Assembly (NCBI RefSeq): GCF_005405305.1
Contig: NZ_BJDU01000005.1
Span: 62,001 to 126,000 of the forward strand
Length of the DNA: 64,000 nt
Direction: 5' to 3'
Origin: Companilactobacillus formosensis
GTDB lineage: Bacteria > Bacillota > Bacilli > Lactobacillales > Lactobacillaceae
This document shows positions 27,403-35,515 of this stretch, in pieces. The position numbers were made by a program, and so were the translations under genes. The notes under the pieces were generated by a model, which was not told the origin of the DNA, made no database searches, and was given only the letters and a program-made list of their open reading frames with translations. The stretch's first letter is position 1; every line of letters starts with the position of its first letter.

Positions 27403-27560
27403 TATATAATTCCCCTCCATATGCGATTTTTTTCGATATGAAACAGAGCCAACTCTCAAGATGGTTTTCCAGGACCCTTTGGGGAATAACTTTTGCCATC
27501 TTTTTTCTTGGAGACCTCTCAACCTCCATTTCCGTTATATAATCCTTTTTAATTATTAAC
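27403..27560 (-). promoter_or_regulatory. Possible structured leader of the WxL gene
   Basis: No promoter can be placed close to the WxL start, so a leader of roughly 130 nt is likely. It contains GATGG..CCATC arms around a GTTATTCCCCAAAGGGTCC segment. I do not recognise a known riboswitch. Short frames through it look accidental. Confidence 0.3.
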
Positions 27561-27633
27561 AAGTAAATCTAATGCTACTGTACGAAAAGTAAATTATAAT
27601 AAGTATAGTAATAATTAGAAGGTGTCATAATAC

Positions 27634-28407
27634 ATGGTTGAAACTAATTTAAACAACAATTTAATCATCAATGTCGCTAATATTATTTGGAGTTTTGATC
27701 CAACTAATAAAGAAATACTTGTCTTGCTAGTTAAAAACTCATTGGGCCAAAATGTCGACAAATGGGGCTTACCTACGACGATTCTTCGAAAAGAGGAAAG
27801 TGCTGAGGAAGCTTCTTTGCGTTTGATTCGAGAAAAAATTGGCATTAACTTACCGAAGTTTTCGACTGAACAGCTAGCAACTTTTAGTAACGTTAATCGA
27901 ACTCAAAAGAATCGTGAAATTGCTTTAACTTATATGACTTATCTTCCACAAAAAATCGATTTAACAGCTGGCTATGGTGCTAAGGATGTTGAATGGTTTC
28001 ATGTTCAATATTCAGCAGATCAATATTTATTGAAATACCAAAATTTAATTTTTAAAACTTTATCGGATAAAATATCGGAAAGTGATTTTTATAACAATAT
28101 CGATGAATTCAATACTGACAAGCATTTAATGGCTGATCATGAATTGATCCTTCGTTTAGCATTTAATAGAATTACTAATCGTCTAGATTATTTACCAACA
28201 ATTTTGCTGATTTTGGGAGACCATTTTACCCTCAAGCAAGCTCGTGAAGTTTACGCTACTTTTTGGAAAGAACCGGTCACAAACATTGATAACTCAAACT
28301 TTCGTAAAACTCACTCTCATCTCTTTATTGAAGTAGGCATTGAACATGGTAAGAGTGGTCGACCAGCCAAATTGTATAAACTTCGCGGTCTACTTGACCA
28401 AAAATAA
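27634..28407 (+). CDS. nrtR: NrtR-type NUDIX-domain transcriptional regulator
   Basis: A 257-residue protein. An N-terminal NUDIX-like domain (IIWSFDPTNKEILVLLVKN, WGLPTTILRKEESAEEASLR) lacks a full catalytic NUDIX box. A C-terminal winged helix contains TLKQAREVYATFW and NFRKTHSHLFIEVG. This layout is that of NrtR, which senses ADP-ribose and represses NAD synthesis or niacin uptake genes. The next gene is a NiaP-like transporter, supporting the call. Confidence 0.8.
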   Translation: MVETNLNNNLIINVANIIWSFDPTNKEILVLLVKNSLGQNVDKWGLPTTILRKEESAEEASLRLIREKIGINLPKFSTEQLATFSNVNRTQKNREIALTYMTYLPQKIDLTAGYGAKDVEWFHVQYSADQYLLKYQNLIFKTLSDKISESDFYNNIDEFNTDKHLMADHELILRLAFNRITNRLDYLPTILLILGDHFTLKQAREVYATFWKEPVTNIDNSNFRKTHSHLFIEVGIEHGKSGRPAKLYKLRGLLDQK

Positions 28408-28431
28408 GGCTTCTGCTAGTCTTATTTTTAA
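28400..28431 (+). terminator. Terminator after nrtR
   Basis: AAAAATAAG and CTTATTTTT form the stem around GCTTCTGCTAGT. It separates nrtR from the transporter, which therefore needs its own promoter. Confidence 0.75.
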
Positions 28432-28438
28432 GCTATTT

Positions 28439-28455
28439 AAGGTAATTTTTACCTT
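28439..28455. promoter_or_regulatory. Candidate NrtR operator
   Basis: AAGGTAATTTTTACCTT is a perfect palindrome (7-bp arms, 3-bp centre) 44 bp before the transporter start. A TATAAT-type -10 box follows near 28480. Assignment to NrtR is by position only. Confidence 0.45.
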
Positions 28456-28498
28456 TAATAAAAATAGTTATTATTCTTTATAATTTTGGAGGTAGATC

Positions 28499-29695
28499 TT
28501 GAAATCACAAGAAATAAATACCAAAGACAACAGTGGTTTAAAACTACTAATGGTCATTGGTACGGCTTGGCTATTTGATGCTGCGGACGTAGCTCTATTA
28601 TCATTTATCATGCCTTTATTGAAAAAAGAAATGCTATTAACTGACGGACAAGTTGGACTAGTTAGTTCCATTACAACCGTCGGTATGATTATTGGTGCCA
28701 TTCTATTCGGTTACTTGGCTGATAAATTTGGCAAAAAAAATATCATCATCATTACGTTATTATTGTTCTCCATCAGTAATTTAGCACTGGCATTGACACA
28801 AAACTTGCCACAATTTCTCTTAGTCCGTTTCATCACTGGAATTGGACTTGGAGGCGAATTACCAGTAGCTACAACTATTATTGCCGATTCATTTTCAGGT
28901 CATCGTCGCTCGAAAATGTTAATTTTAGTCGATAGTTTTTGGGCCATCGGTTGGATTTTGGCTTCTCTATTAGCCTTTTTATTCATGCCCGTTTATGGTT
29001 GGCGTCCTACAGTTATTATCACTTCGGTTATGGCTCTTTACACACTAGTAATCAGACGCCATTTACCAGAGCAAACAAATATCAAAAATGACAAATTGAA
29101 TCTAAAAGTCGCTTTTGGTCAAATTTGGTCTAAGGATTTTCGCCGCGCTACTATTTGTTTGAGCATCCTTTGGTTTATCATCATGTTCACTTACTACGGT
29201 ATGTTTTTGTGGCTACCTAGTGTCTTGATCAAACGTGGTTTTTCAGTTGTTCATATTTTTAAATATACTTTATTGATGAGTTTTGCTCAATTACCAGGAT
29301 ATTTCTTGGCGGCTTATTTAATGGGAAAACTCAGTCGAAAAAAAGTTCTCGCTATTTATCTAACAGGTACTATCATCGGAGCGTTTATGTTTGCCACTGC
29401 TCAAAGCGAGTTCTTAGTTGTCTTCAGTAGTTGTGTTCTCTCCTTCTTTACTTTAGGTGCCTGGGGAATCATGATTGCTTTGACACCAACTCAATATCCG
29501 TTAGAGATTCGTGGCGTTGGTATTGGCTTTACTCAATCGATCGGTCGAATCGGTGCTACAATTGGACCTTACTTGATTGGTTTTTCATTAGGATTAGGTA
29601 TCAGTGTTTCAACAGTCTTCTCTTATTTCGTTGTCGGCTTAATTATCGGTATCATCGTTCTAGTCTTTGGCATGGTCGATAACGATCAAAAATAA
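28499..29695 (+). CDS. MFS transporter, NiaP-like (niacin uptake)
   Basis: A 398-residue 12-helix major facilitator of the AHS/NiaP branch. It has FDAADVALLSFIMPLL in helix 1, GYLADKFGKKN in loop 2-3 and GIGLGGELPVATT in helix 4, as in NiaP nicotinate transporters. Adjacency to nrtR supports niacin or nicotinamide uptake for NAD synthesis. The start is TTG with GGAGG seven bases upstream. An aromatic-acid or sugar substrate is the alternative. Confidence 0.75.
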   Translation: MKSQEINTKDNSGLKLLMVIGTAWLFDAADVALLSFIMPLLKKEMLLTDGQVGLVSSITTVGMIIGAILFGYLADKFGKKNIIIITLLLFSISNLALALTQNLPQFLLVRFITGIGLGGELPVATTIIADSFSGHRRSKMLILVDSFWAIGWILASLLAFLFMPVYGWRPTVIITSVMALYTLVIRRHLPEQTNIKNDKLNLKVAFGQIWSKDFRRATICLSILWFIIMFTYYGMFLWLPSVLIKRGFSVVHIFKYTLLMSFAQLPGYFLAAYLMGKLSRKKVLAIYLTGTIIGAFMFATAQSEFLVVFSSCVLSFFTLGAWGIMIALTPTQYPLEIRGVGIGFTQSIGRIGATIGPYLIGFSLGLGISVSTVFSYFVVGLIIGIIVLVFGMVDNDQK

Positions 29696-29732
29696 AAAAG
29701 TTACCTTACTTTATTTATTCCAATAAATCAAA

Positions 29733-29797
29733 ATAGCATCAATTCAGATATAGTCGATTTGCGATAATTAACTATTTATCTGAATTGATGCTTATTT
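29733..29797. terminator. Long palindromic bidirectional terminator
   Basis: GCATCAATTCAGATA pairs with TATCTGAATTGATGC over a 28-nt loop region, flanked by AAATA and TTATTT. It lies between convergent genes and shares its TTCAGAT core and inner TAGT/ACTA pairing with the element at 46791-46848. Confidence 0.85.
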
Positions 29798-29845
29798 ATT
29801 TGATCGTAAAAATATATGATCACTGCCTAGTCCGGATTTTTTATT

Positions 29846-30559
29846 TTATAATTGTTCAGTTTCTGGATGGTCTTTTGTCAAATGTTCAATCTTACCATCA
29901 ACCTTGAAATACTTCTCAGTCAATTCCTTTAATTCTTCAATTGCTTCACTAGCACGTTTAGCTTGTTCTTCATTGATAGCTTCAACAACCAAAACTGAAT
30001 CAGTTGTGTCTTCAGTCAACATAGTTCTTTGAGCTTCACGCCAGTTAAGGCAACGACAAATAGCACCGGAATTATCATAATAAATAATTTCTCCTGGTAA
30101 AGCTGGTGAATCCTCTGTTGCACCCAATGGTTTAAAACCTTCGCCACCTTCAGCTTCTCCCAAATGCATATCGCCATCGAAAGCATTAATATTTTCTCCA
30201 CCACAAGGAACGCCATATTTTAGAGAAACACTGTTATAAATATCAACTAGGGGATTGATTGGTGAAAATTCATGTCCTTGACTAACCCGTTTTAACAAGG
30301 CTTCAATTGAACAACGAGCACCTTTTTTAGTCTTAAATTGGCGAAAAGCTTGACGCCATTGATCAATCACATCATTTTCACGGAAAACATCATTGGTGAT
30401 AAACTTCTTCGATTCTTCTGAACCCTCGTGCAACAATTTGGCAAAATATGGATCGTCTTTTTCGTCCACATGATTGTCAATCCCATGAATTGTTAAAGTG
30501 CTAATTTGTGCTTCTGGGAATAATTCAAAAAACTTTTTATCTATAACTACCTTTGTCAT
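29846..30559 (-). CDS. B3/B4 tRNA-binding domain protein (paralogue 1)
   Basis: A 237-residue stand-alone B3/4 domain protein, the module found in the beta subunit of phenylalanyl-tRNA synthetase. Key conserved segments are FKTKKGARCSIEALLKR, YNSVSLKYGVPCGGENI and LPGEIIYYD. Solo B3/4 proteins are suspected to edit misacylated tRNA or bind a related ligand; function is unproven. It is last in a MarR-GNAT-B3/4 operon, two bases after the GNAT stop codon. A paralogue is encoded at 33758. Confidence 0.82.
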   Translation of the reverse strand: MTKVVIDKKFFELFPEAQISTLTIHGIDNHVDEKDDPYFAKLLHEGSEESKKFITNDVFRENDVIDQWRQAFRQFKTKKGARCSIEALLKRVSQGHEFSPINPLVDIYNSVSLKYGVPCGGENINAFDGDMHLGEAEGGEGFKPLGATEDSPALPGEIIYYDNSGAICRCLNWREAQRTMLTEDTTDSVLVVEAINEEQAKRASEAIEELKELTEKYFKVDGKIEHLTKDHPETEQL

Positions 30560-30561
30560 TA

Positions 30562-31080
30562 CTATTTCCTCAATTCTTTTTTTAAAATGAAATCTGTTTG
30601 TACTGAATCGCCCATCGTAAAACGGTGAGAACTATACTTCTCAAAGCCCAGAGAATTATAAAATTTTTGGGCTGCAAAGTTTTTCTCCCATACGCCTAAC
30701 CATAAACGATCTTTGCCTAAATCACTGGCTCTTTTAATAGCAAATTCCAACATTTTTTTGCCAATGCCGTGACGCTTAAACTTCTCTCTGACATAGATTC
30801 GTTGAACTTCCAAAAAATCATCGGCCATTTTTTCGCTCTGGGCATCTAAAATATTAATTTTTAAATATCCAGCCATTTCACCATCTTCATAAGCAAAATA
30901 GAACTCGGAATTCAGATTGCTTAATTCTTGCTCCAAAACTTTAATATCATAAGCTTTTTTCAAATAGCTTTTTAAATTTGTTTCTGTATTATAAGGACCA
31001 AAAGTTGCCGAAAAAGTCTCAATACTGATATTTTGCAAAAGTTCAGCATCCTTTGGCGTACATTTAACCAGTTTTATCAT
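30562..31080 (-). CDS. GNAT family N-acetyltransferase
   Basis: A 172-residue GNAT protein. The acetyl-CoA motif is RIYVREKFKRHGIGKKMLEFA, and the C-terminal strand NFAAQKFYNSLGFEKY is typical. The ATG overlaps the stop codon of the MarR gene (TGATG), so the pair is translationally coupled. The acceptor substrate is not known; polyamine or peptide acetylation is possible. Confidence 0.85.
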   Translation of the reverse strand: MIKLVKCTPKDAELLQNISIETFSATFGPYNTETNLKSYLKKAYDIKVLEQELSNLNSEFYFAYEDGEMAGYLKINILDAQSEKMADDFLEVQRIYVREKFKRHGIGKKMLEFAIKRASDLGKDRLWLGVWEKNFAAQKFYNSLGFEKYSSHRFTMGDSVQTDFILKKELRK

Positions 31081-31532
31081 CAATACACCCGTTTATTACC
31101 TTTTTTTACGTATTCCCAATTTTCAGAAATATTCTTCTCAACTACTTCCAAAAGTTCAAAAACTTGCTCTTTTTGACTATCTGATAATCCCCTTAAGGCA
31201 ATCTCATTAGAATAATTTTCTTCACGAGATAAAATTGGATAAGTTTCTTTACCTTTTTTAGTCACGTAAAGTTTTTTCTCTTTCTTGTTGTCTGGAGCTT
31301 GTTTACGAACAATAAAGCCATTATGCTCAAGTTTTTTAATGGCCCGGGCTGCAGTCGTTCGATCAACTTTGATCATTTCGGCTACTTTTTCTTGAATAAT
31401 ACCAGGGTTCTCATAAATTCGTGCTAGATAAATATACTGTCCTTTGGTTAAATCATACTGCTTAAATTCAATATTACTGATTGAATCCAATGATCTAGCA
31501 ATCACTCCAATAGATCTCAAAATGTCTACCAC
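31080..31532 (-). CDS. MarR family transcriptional regulator
   Basis: A 150-residue MarR protein: dimerisation helices, winged helix (GIIQEKVAEMIKVDRTTAARAIKKL) and wing (NGFIVRKQAPDNKKEKKLYVT). An upstream TTG frame exists, but AGGAGG sits five bases before the GTG at 31532. The palindrome TTGCGTTTGCAA at 31577-31588 beside its promoter is a candidate autoregulatory site. It heads the operon with GNAT and B3/4 genes. Confidence 0.87.
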   Translation of the reverse strand: MVDILRSIGVIARSLDSISNIEFKQYDLTKGQYIYLARIYENPGIIQEKVAEMIKVDRTTAARAIKKLEHNGFIVRKQAPDNKKEKKLYVTKKGKETYPILSREENYSNEIALRGLSDSQKEQVFELLEVVEKNISENWEYVKKGNKRVY

Positions 31533-31576
31533 AAAATCCTCCTCTTCCAAACAAATTGTATTGTATAATCATTTTA

Positions 31577-31588
31577 TTGCGTTTGCAA
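31577..31588. promoter_or_regulatory. Candidate MarR operator
   Basis: TTGC-GTTT-GCAA dyad just upstream of a TATACAAT -10 region read on the minus strand. Confidence 0.4.
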
Positions 31589-31601
31589 CAAAAATATAAA
31601 T

Positions 31602-31640
31602 AAAAAAATTAGCAACCTTTAATCATTGCTAATTTTTTTA
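31602..31640 (-). terminator. Terminator after the small helical protein gene
   Basis: AAAAAATTAGCAA pairs with TTGCTAATTTTTT (one short loop). Confidence 0.85.
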
Positions 31641-31645
31641 TTATA

Positions 31646-31921
31646 TTAATGAATTGCAAAGTTTACATTATGAGCAAATTGGTCGATTTGTTCGATATAG
31701 TCTTCACCATTTTCCAATTTAGCAAGTGTGGCCTGAACGTTTCTGTCATCCCGCAATCGGCTAAACAAGTATTGGAAGGAATAATTCTTGTCCAACAAAT
31801 TATATGTTTTTAGAACAAAATCCTTAGAATAATCTTCTTCGTCGATGTCTTTTTGATTATTAATATCGGTATATAGCTCCGATAAAACTTTCTTTGCTTC
31901 AGTATTGTCATTTAGTTTCAT
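31646..31921 (-). CDS. Small helical protein, possibly a bacteriocin immunity protein
   Basis: A 91-residue acidic, all-helical protein. Length and the spacing of helices (VLSELYTDINNQKDIDEEDY, FVLKTYNLLDKNY, FQYLFSRLRDD, YIEQIDQFAHNVNFAIH) recall the EntA-immunity group of four-helix bundles. No bacteriocin gene is seen nearby, so an orphan immunity role is only a suggestion. AGGTGG precedes the ATG. A cre-like site lies 53 bp upstream. Confidence 0.55.
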   Translation of the reverse strand: MKLNDNTEAKKVLSELYTDINNQKDIDEEDYSKDFVLKTYNLLDKNYSFQYLFSRLRDDRNVQATLAKLENGEDYIEQIDQFAHNVNFAIH

Positions 31922-31973
31922 CAATACGCACCACCTAATTAATTATTAATCTCTCGACAGAACTACGCTTTTA

Positions 31974-31987
31974 TGTAAGCGTTTACC
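31974..31987. promoter_or_regulatory. Candidate CcpA cre site
   Basis: TGTAAGCGTTTACC matches 13 of 14 positions of TGWAANCGNTNWCA. It is positioned upstream of the small helical protein gene. Confidence 0.5.
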
Positions 31988-32053
31988 AAGTTCCGTATTT
32001 ACATTATATAACTTCTAGGTAGAAATTTCATTGAAATGCCAAATATCATAAAT

Positions 32054-32713
32054 TTAATTATTTTTGGTTTTAAAATTATGTTTTAATGCTGGCCAAATCC
32101 ATTTATCGGCACTAGCTATTAAAATCCCGTTAAAAACAAAGGAGAAAATAGTCCCAATATTAACTGAATAAACTCGACCGATGGCAATTCCGGCCACAAT
32201 GATAATAATAATTGGTGGAATAAAATCGATAATTTGAGCTGCTGTCGAATTACCTTTTAAATATAAAAATCTCAAAATATTAGTCGTATCATCATTTGGA
32301 TGCATTACGATATTAGCTCTCTGATACAGAGAAATTGCCACGCAGAAAAAGACGACGCCTAAACAGGATAAAATAATTCTAATAAAGATTGGTAAGCTTG
32401 GCACGCCTAAGAAATTGAGTAAATTTGTAAACACATTTACAAAATAACTGAAAAACATAACATAAAGTACCTCACCAATCAGACGTCTTGCATCCAATCG
32501 CTTGATCAAAAACTGATTCGTGATTGCATTAATAACTCCGATAATAAACAACAATAGTCCCGTATTCCAACCAAACCATTTAGTCATGTTGACCGCCGAA
32601 GCTGTCCACAAACCACTACCCATATCGGCTGAAATACACAGACCATTTCCAAAAGCATTTAAAATCAAACCAGAGATTAATCCGATAACTCTAGTTTGGA
32701 TTGAATTTTTGAT
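32054..32713 (-). CDS. YczE/YyaS/YitT-like membrane protein with a non-canonical start
   Basis: A membrane protein of about 219 residues with five or six helices, of the YczE type (GNGLCISADMGSGLWTASAVN). The first usual start codon, TTG at 32668, would cut into the first helix and lacks a ribosome site. An AGAGGTG box instead sits five bases before an ATC codon at 32713, giving KNSIQTRVIGLISGLILNAF, which fits family N-termini. No ATG, GTG or TTG lies in frame between an upstream stop and the 32668 TTG. Function is unknown. Confidence 0.65.
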   Translation of the reverse strand: MKNSIQTRVIGLISGLILNAFGNGLCISADMGSGLWTASAVNMTKWFGWNTGLLLFIIGVINAITNQFLIKRLDARRLIGEVLYVMFFSYFVNVFTNLLNFLGVPSLPIFIRIILSCLGVVFFCVAISLYQRANIVMHPNDDTTNILRFLYLKGNSTAAQIIDFIPPIIIIIVAGIAIGRVYSVNIGTIFSFVFNGILIASADKWIWPALKHNFKTKNN

Positions 32714-32781
32714 AGTATCACCTCTTACACAATATGCTGTCTATCATACAACAAGATGACACATCGATTCAAAAAAGCTAC

Positions 32782-33639
32782 TTATTTATAGTTAACGTTT
32801 AAAAAATCTACCAAATCTTGAGCTGGATGTCCCATAATGGTTTGATAATCGGAACTAACTTCATCTAACAAACCTAATCCTCCAGCGGCATACATTGAAG
32901 ATAACATGTGTCCTTCATTACCCTCATTATAGATTTGAGCAAATTCATCGAGACTAACTGGTTGATAACCAATTTTGCTACCTGAAACTGCACTCAAGAC
33001 TTCAGCTAATTGTGGCATCGTATAATTTCTTGATTGAGTTAATGTATAAATTCTTCCATTCTGCAACAAAGTCTTTTCACTAGCAACTTTAGCAAAAGCT
33101 TGAGCACTATCTTGTAAGCTAATGAATGACAAAGCTTGATCCTTTACTGGATAAATTATATTTTGACGTTCAATCAACTCTGGTAGATAAGGCACTAATG
33201 GATCTGCATACAAGGCATTACGTATAATCGTATAAGGAATGCCACTAGCAGCTAATCTACGTGGCAAGTAACCATAAAAGGCAGACAAATCAAACGGGTT
33301 ATTAACTTGATCAGCAATAAATCCCATCGATAAAATATGCCCAACATTAGCTTTTTTGGCGGCCACCAAAACATTTTCCAATTCGCTGACCCGACTAAAA
33401 CTATCATGACTCTTACTTGGAACATAAATTAAAACATCGACATTTTTAAAAGCTTCTAACAAAGTATTTTCTTTTAAGAAATCAATTCCAACAACTTTGG
33501 CTCCAGCTTCTGACAAAGATTTAGCCTTAGAAATAGTGTGAACACCTACTGTAATATCACTACTTGGTACTAATTTAATTAATTCGTTAAAAATATGACC
33601 ACCCAAATGGCCTGTTGCTCCAGTTAATAAATATTTCAT
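32782..33639 (-). CDS. NmrA/SDR-type NAD(P)-binding oxidoreductase
   Basis: A 285-residue atypical short-chain dehydrogenase. The Rossmann motif is TGATGHLGGHI at residues 6-16. The later YGYLPRRLAASGIPYTIIRNALYAD region matches the quinone oxidoreductase QorB/YtfG group, which reduces quinones with NADPH. GGAGGA sits six bases before the ATG at 33639; the 18 codons before it are not needed. Monocistronic. Confidence 0.82.
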   Translation of the reverse strand: MKYLLTGATGHLGGHIFNELIKLVPSSDITVGVHTISKAKSLSEAGAKVVGIDFLKENTLLEAFKNVDVLIYVPSKSHDSFSRVSELENVLVAAKKANVGHILSMGFIADQVNNPFDLSAFYGYLPRRLAASGIPYTIIRNALYADPLVPYLPELIERQNIIYPVKDQALSFISLQDSAQAFAKVASEKTLLQNGRIYTLTQSRNYTMPQLAEVLSAVSGSKIGYQPVSLDEFAQIYNEGNEGHMLSSMYAAGGLGLLDEVSSDYQTIMGHPAQDLVDFLNVNYK

Positions 33640-33757
33640 GATCATTCCTCCATTTTCATCACAAATGTTACTATATAAATAACAGGATATCAAATCAATC
33701 GTCTTTATTTCTTTAAAAAATATATAATGAAATCAAAAGAATAATGGAGGGATTTTA

Positions 33758-34465
33758 ATGCAAAAAATTATAATTGATCAAGCTTTTTGGGATTTGTTTC
33801 CCGATGTAAAAATTGCCGTAATGACAGCCCACAATGTCGACAATAAGGAGCAAAACGTTCCAAGTGATTTAATTCAAAACGCCAATGAGATTGCCAAAAA
33901 ATGGGTACCCGATGACCCAATCAGCGCTAACCCAGTAGTCAAAGCTTGGCGTGAGGCTTATCGTAAATTCAAAACTAAAAAAGGTGCCCGCAATGCCGTA
34001 GAAAATCTTCTAAAACGAGCCAAAAATAACAAAGGTGTAGGCAATATCAATCCTGTCGTTGACGTCTACAATTCAGTTTCCCTAGAATATGCCTTCCCAA
34101 TCGCTGCTGAAGATTTGGATAAAATTGTTGGCGACGTTCATCTGACCGTTGCTAAAGGTGGCGAAACCTTCACCCCAATCGGTGAAGATGAAATTGAAGA
34201 AGCTTTGCCAGGGGAAGTAATTTATCGCGATGATCAAGATGTAATTTCACGTTGCTGGGCTTGGCGAGACAGTGCTCGTGTAGCCGATACCGATGAAACA
34301 AAAAACTTACTATTTTATATGGAAAACATTCAACCCGAAAGAGACGATGATCACCTAGCTGCCGCTCATCAACTAGAAAAACGATTCCACGATTATTTGA
34401 ATATCGACATCAATGACTTAACAATCCTTACTCGTGACAATCCAGAATTTATCTTTGCTAAATAA
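33758..34465 (+). CDS. B3/B4 tRNA-binding domain protein (paralogue 2)
   Basis: A 235-residue solo B3/4 protein related along its length to the one at 29846. It shares FKTKKGAR, INP.VDVYNSVSLEY, LPGEVIYRD and CWAWRDS. It lacks the operon context of its paralogue and has its own ribosome site (GGAGG) and terminator. Possible editing of mischarged tRNA is inferred from the domain only. Confidence 0.82.
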   Translation: MQKIIIDQAFWDLFPDVKIAVMTAHNVDNKEQNVPSDLIQNANEIAKKWVPDDPISANPVVKAWREAYRKFKTKKGARNAVENLLKRAKNNKGVGNINPVVDVYNSVSLEYAFPIAAEDLDKIVGDVHLTVAKGGETFTPIGEDEIEEALPGEVIYRDDQDVISRCWAWRDSARVADTDETKNLLFYMENIQPERDDDHLAAAHQLEKRFHDYLNIDINDLTILTRDNPEFIFAK

Positions 34466-34505
34466 CAAAAAATAATCCGCCTAATATTAGGTGGATTATT
34501 TTTTA
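34466..34505. terminator. Bidirectional terminator
   Basis: AAAAAATAATCCGCCT pairs with AGGTGGATTATTTTTT. Its right arm reaches the stop codon of the small gene at 34503. Confidence 0.9.
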
Positions 34506-34682
34506 CCATTGTTCATGATTCCAAAGTCGACCGTCAACTTCACCTTCTAATTGTGCTTGACGTTGGTTTTGTTCTTCAATCACTTTTTTCATAGCTACCA
34601 AAAAGGCCCGATTTTCATATTGAGTCTGTTTAGTAGATAAATCTTTAACTGTTTGACTTAACCATTGACCAGTTTCACTCAT
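34503..34682 (-). CDS. Small uncharacterised protein (59 aa)
   Basis: A 59-residue Gln/Glu-rich soluble protein beginning MSETGQWLSQTVKDLSTKQT and ending GRLWNHEQW. Its ATG lies two bases after the stop codon of the flavodoxin-like oxidoreductase, and GTGAGGA serves as ribosome site, so the two are cotranscribed. One helix with coiled-coil character is likely. I do not recognise it. Confidence 0.65.
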   Translation of the reverse strand: MSETGQWLSQTVKDLSTKQTQYENRAFLVAMKKVIEEQNQRQAQLEGEVDGRLWNHEQW

Positions 34683-34684
34683 AA

Positions 34685-35377
34685 TTATTCATCCTCACCT
34701 TGTTTAATTAAGCTAATCGTACTTTTCAATTGTGAAATATCTTCTCGTTGTTGAATAAAAGTATTCAAAATTGTCTCACATTCGTTGCAATTCGTACCAT
34801 CGAAATTCTTAAATCGATCAGCAAATTCTCTCTCAAACCACAATTGACGATTTTGTAAACTATCAGGATATTGTTGAGTCAGAAAACGTTGATAATCAAT
34901 CAGTAATTGCATCTGTGCATTTTCTTGCAAATATTGGAATTGAGCTATCGTAAAGACAGGCAAGATTTTCATCTTAGCACGTTGAGCAATAGCAAAATAA
35001 GGTGCCATTATTTCATCAATTGTAACATTCTCACTGCCACCACGTTGAAAGTCTTTTAGAGGCATCCCAGTACTTACAACGATACCAAATTCCTTTTCAG
35101 CTAAATTATCATCACCATCGCCGTAGACAAAGTTTCTCGTTAGGACGTTATCTTCCCAATGTTTTAAGCCCTCTGGAGCTGCATACCAGTATAAAGGAAA
35201 CTGAAAAATTATTCGGTCATGTTCTTTTAGCAAAGCTTGTTCTTTTTCGACATCAATTTCTGACAATTCTTCCACATGATGCCAAGTTACGTCTTGCAAC
35301 TTAGCTCCCTGCAACAAAAATTGTTGTGTCTGTGAATTATTGATTTCTGGGTGTGACACTACTACCAAAGTTTTCAA
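34685..35377 (-). CDS. Flavodoxin-like NAD(P)H oxidoreductase (KefF/MdaB type)
   Basis: A 230-residue protein starting KTLVVVSHPEINNSQTQQFL, the FMN-phosphate region of the flavodoxin-like fold. FQFPLYWYAAPEGLKHWEDNV is the typical flavin/NADPH quinone reductase signature. It reduces quinones or azo compounds with NAD(P)H. Start choice: GGAG directly abuts the ATG at 35386, but lies nine bases before the TTG at 35377, where homologues begin. Confidence 0.8.
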   Translation of the reverse strand: MKTLVVVSHPEINNSQTQQFLLQGAKLQDVTWHHVEELSEIDVEKEQALLKEHDRIIFQFPLYWYAAPEGLKHWEDNVLTRNFVYGDGDDNLAEKEFGIVVSTGMPLKDFQRGGSENVTIDEIMAPYFAIAQRAKMKILPVFTIAQFQYLQENAQMQLLIDYQRFLTQQYPDSLQNRQLWFEREFADRFKNFDGTNCNECETILNTFIQQREDISQLKSTISLIKQGEDE

Positions 35378-35515
35378 AATTAACATCTCCAATCAACAAT
35401 AGAATAGCAAAAAATAGCACTTTATAACAGTTGAAACTATTTTTTAGAAATTAATTCCAACGACAAAATCCAATGATATACTGAAGAAGATACCGATTCG
35501 CTTAAGGAGTTTATT

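Noticed and set aside
27380-27562. Short frame through the WxL leader
   Set aside because: No ribosome site at its start, and it runs across the true WxL start. More likely an untranslated leader.
29431-29682. Cys/Trp/Tyr-rich frame inside the NiaP-like gene
   Set aside because: An alternative frame of a well-supported membrane protein with no ribosome site.
29829-29838. Fragment resembling the left edge of structured element B
   Set aside because: Too short to claim a third copy; kept only as a remark.
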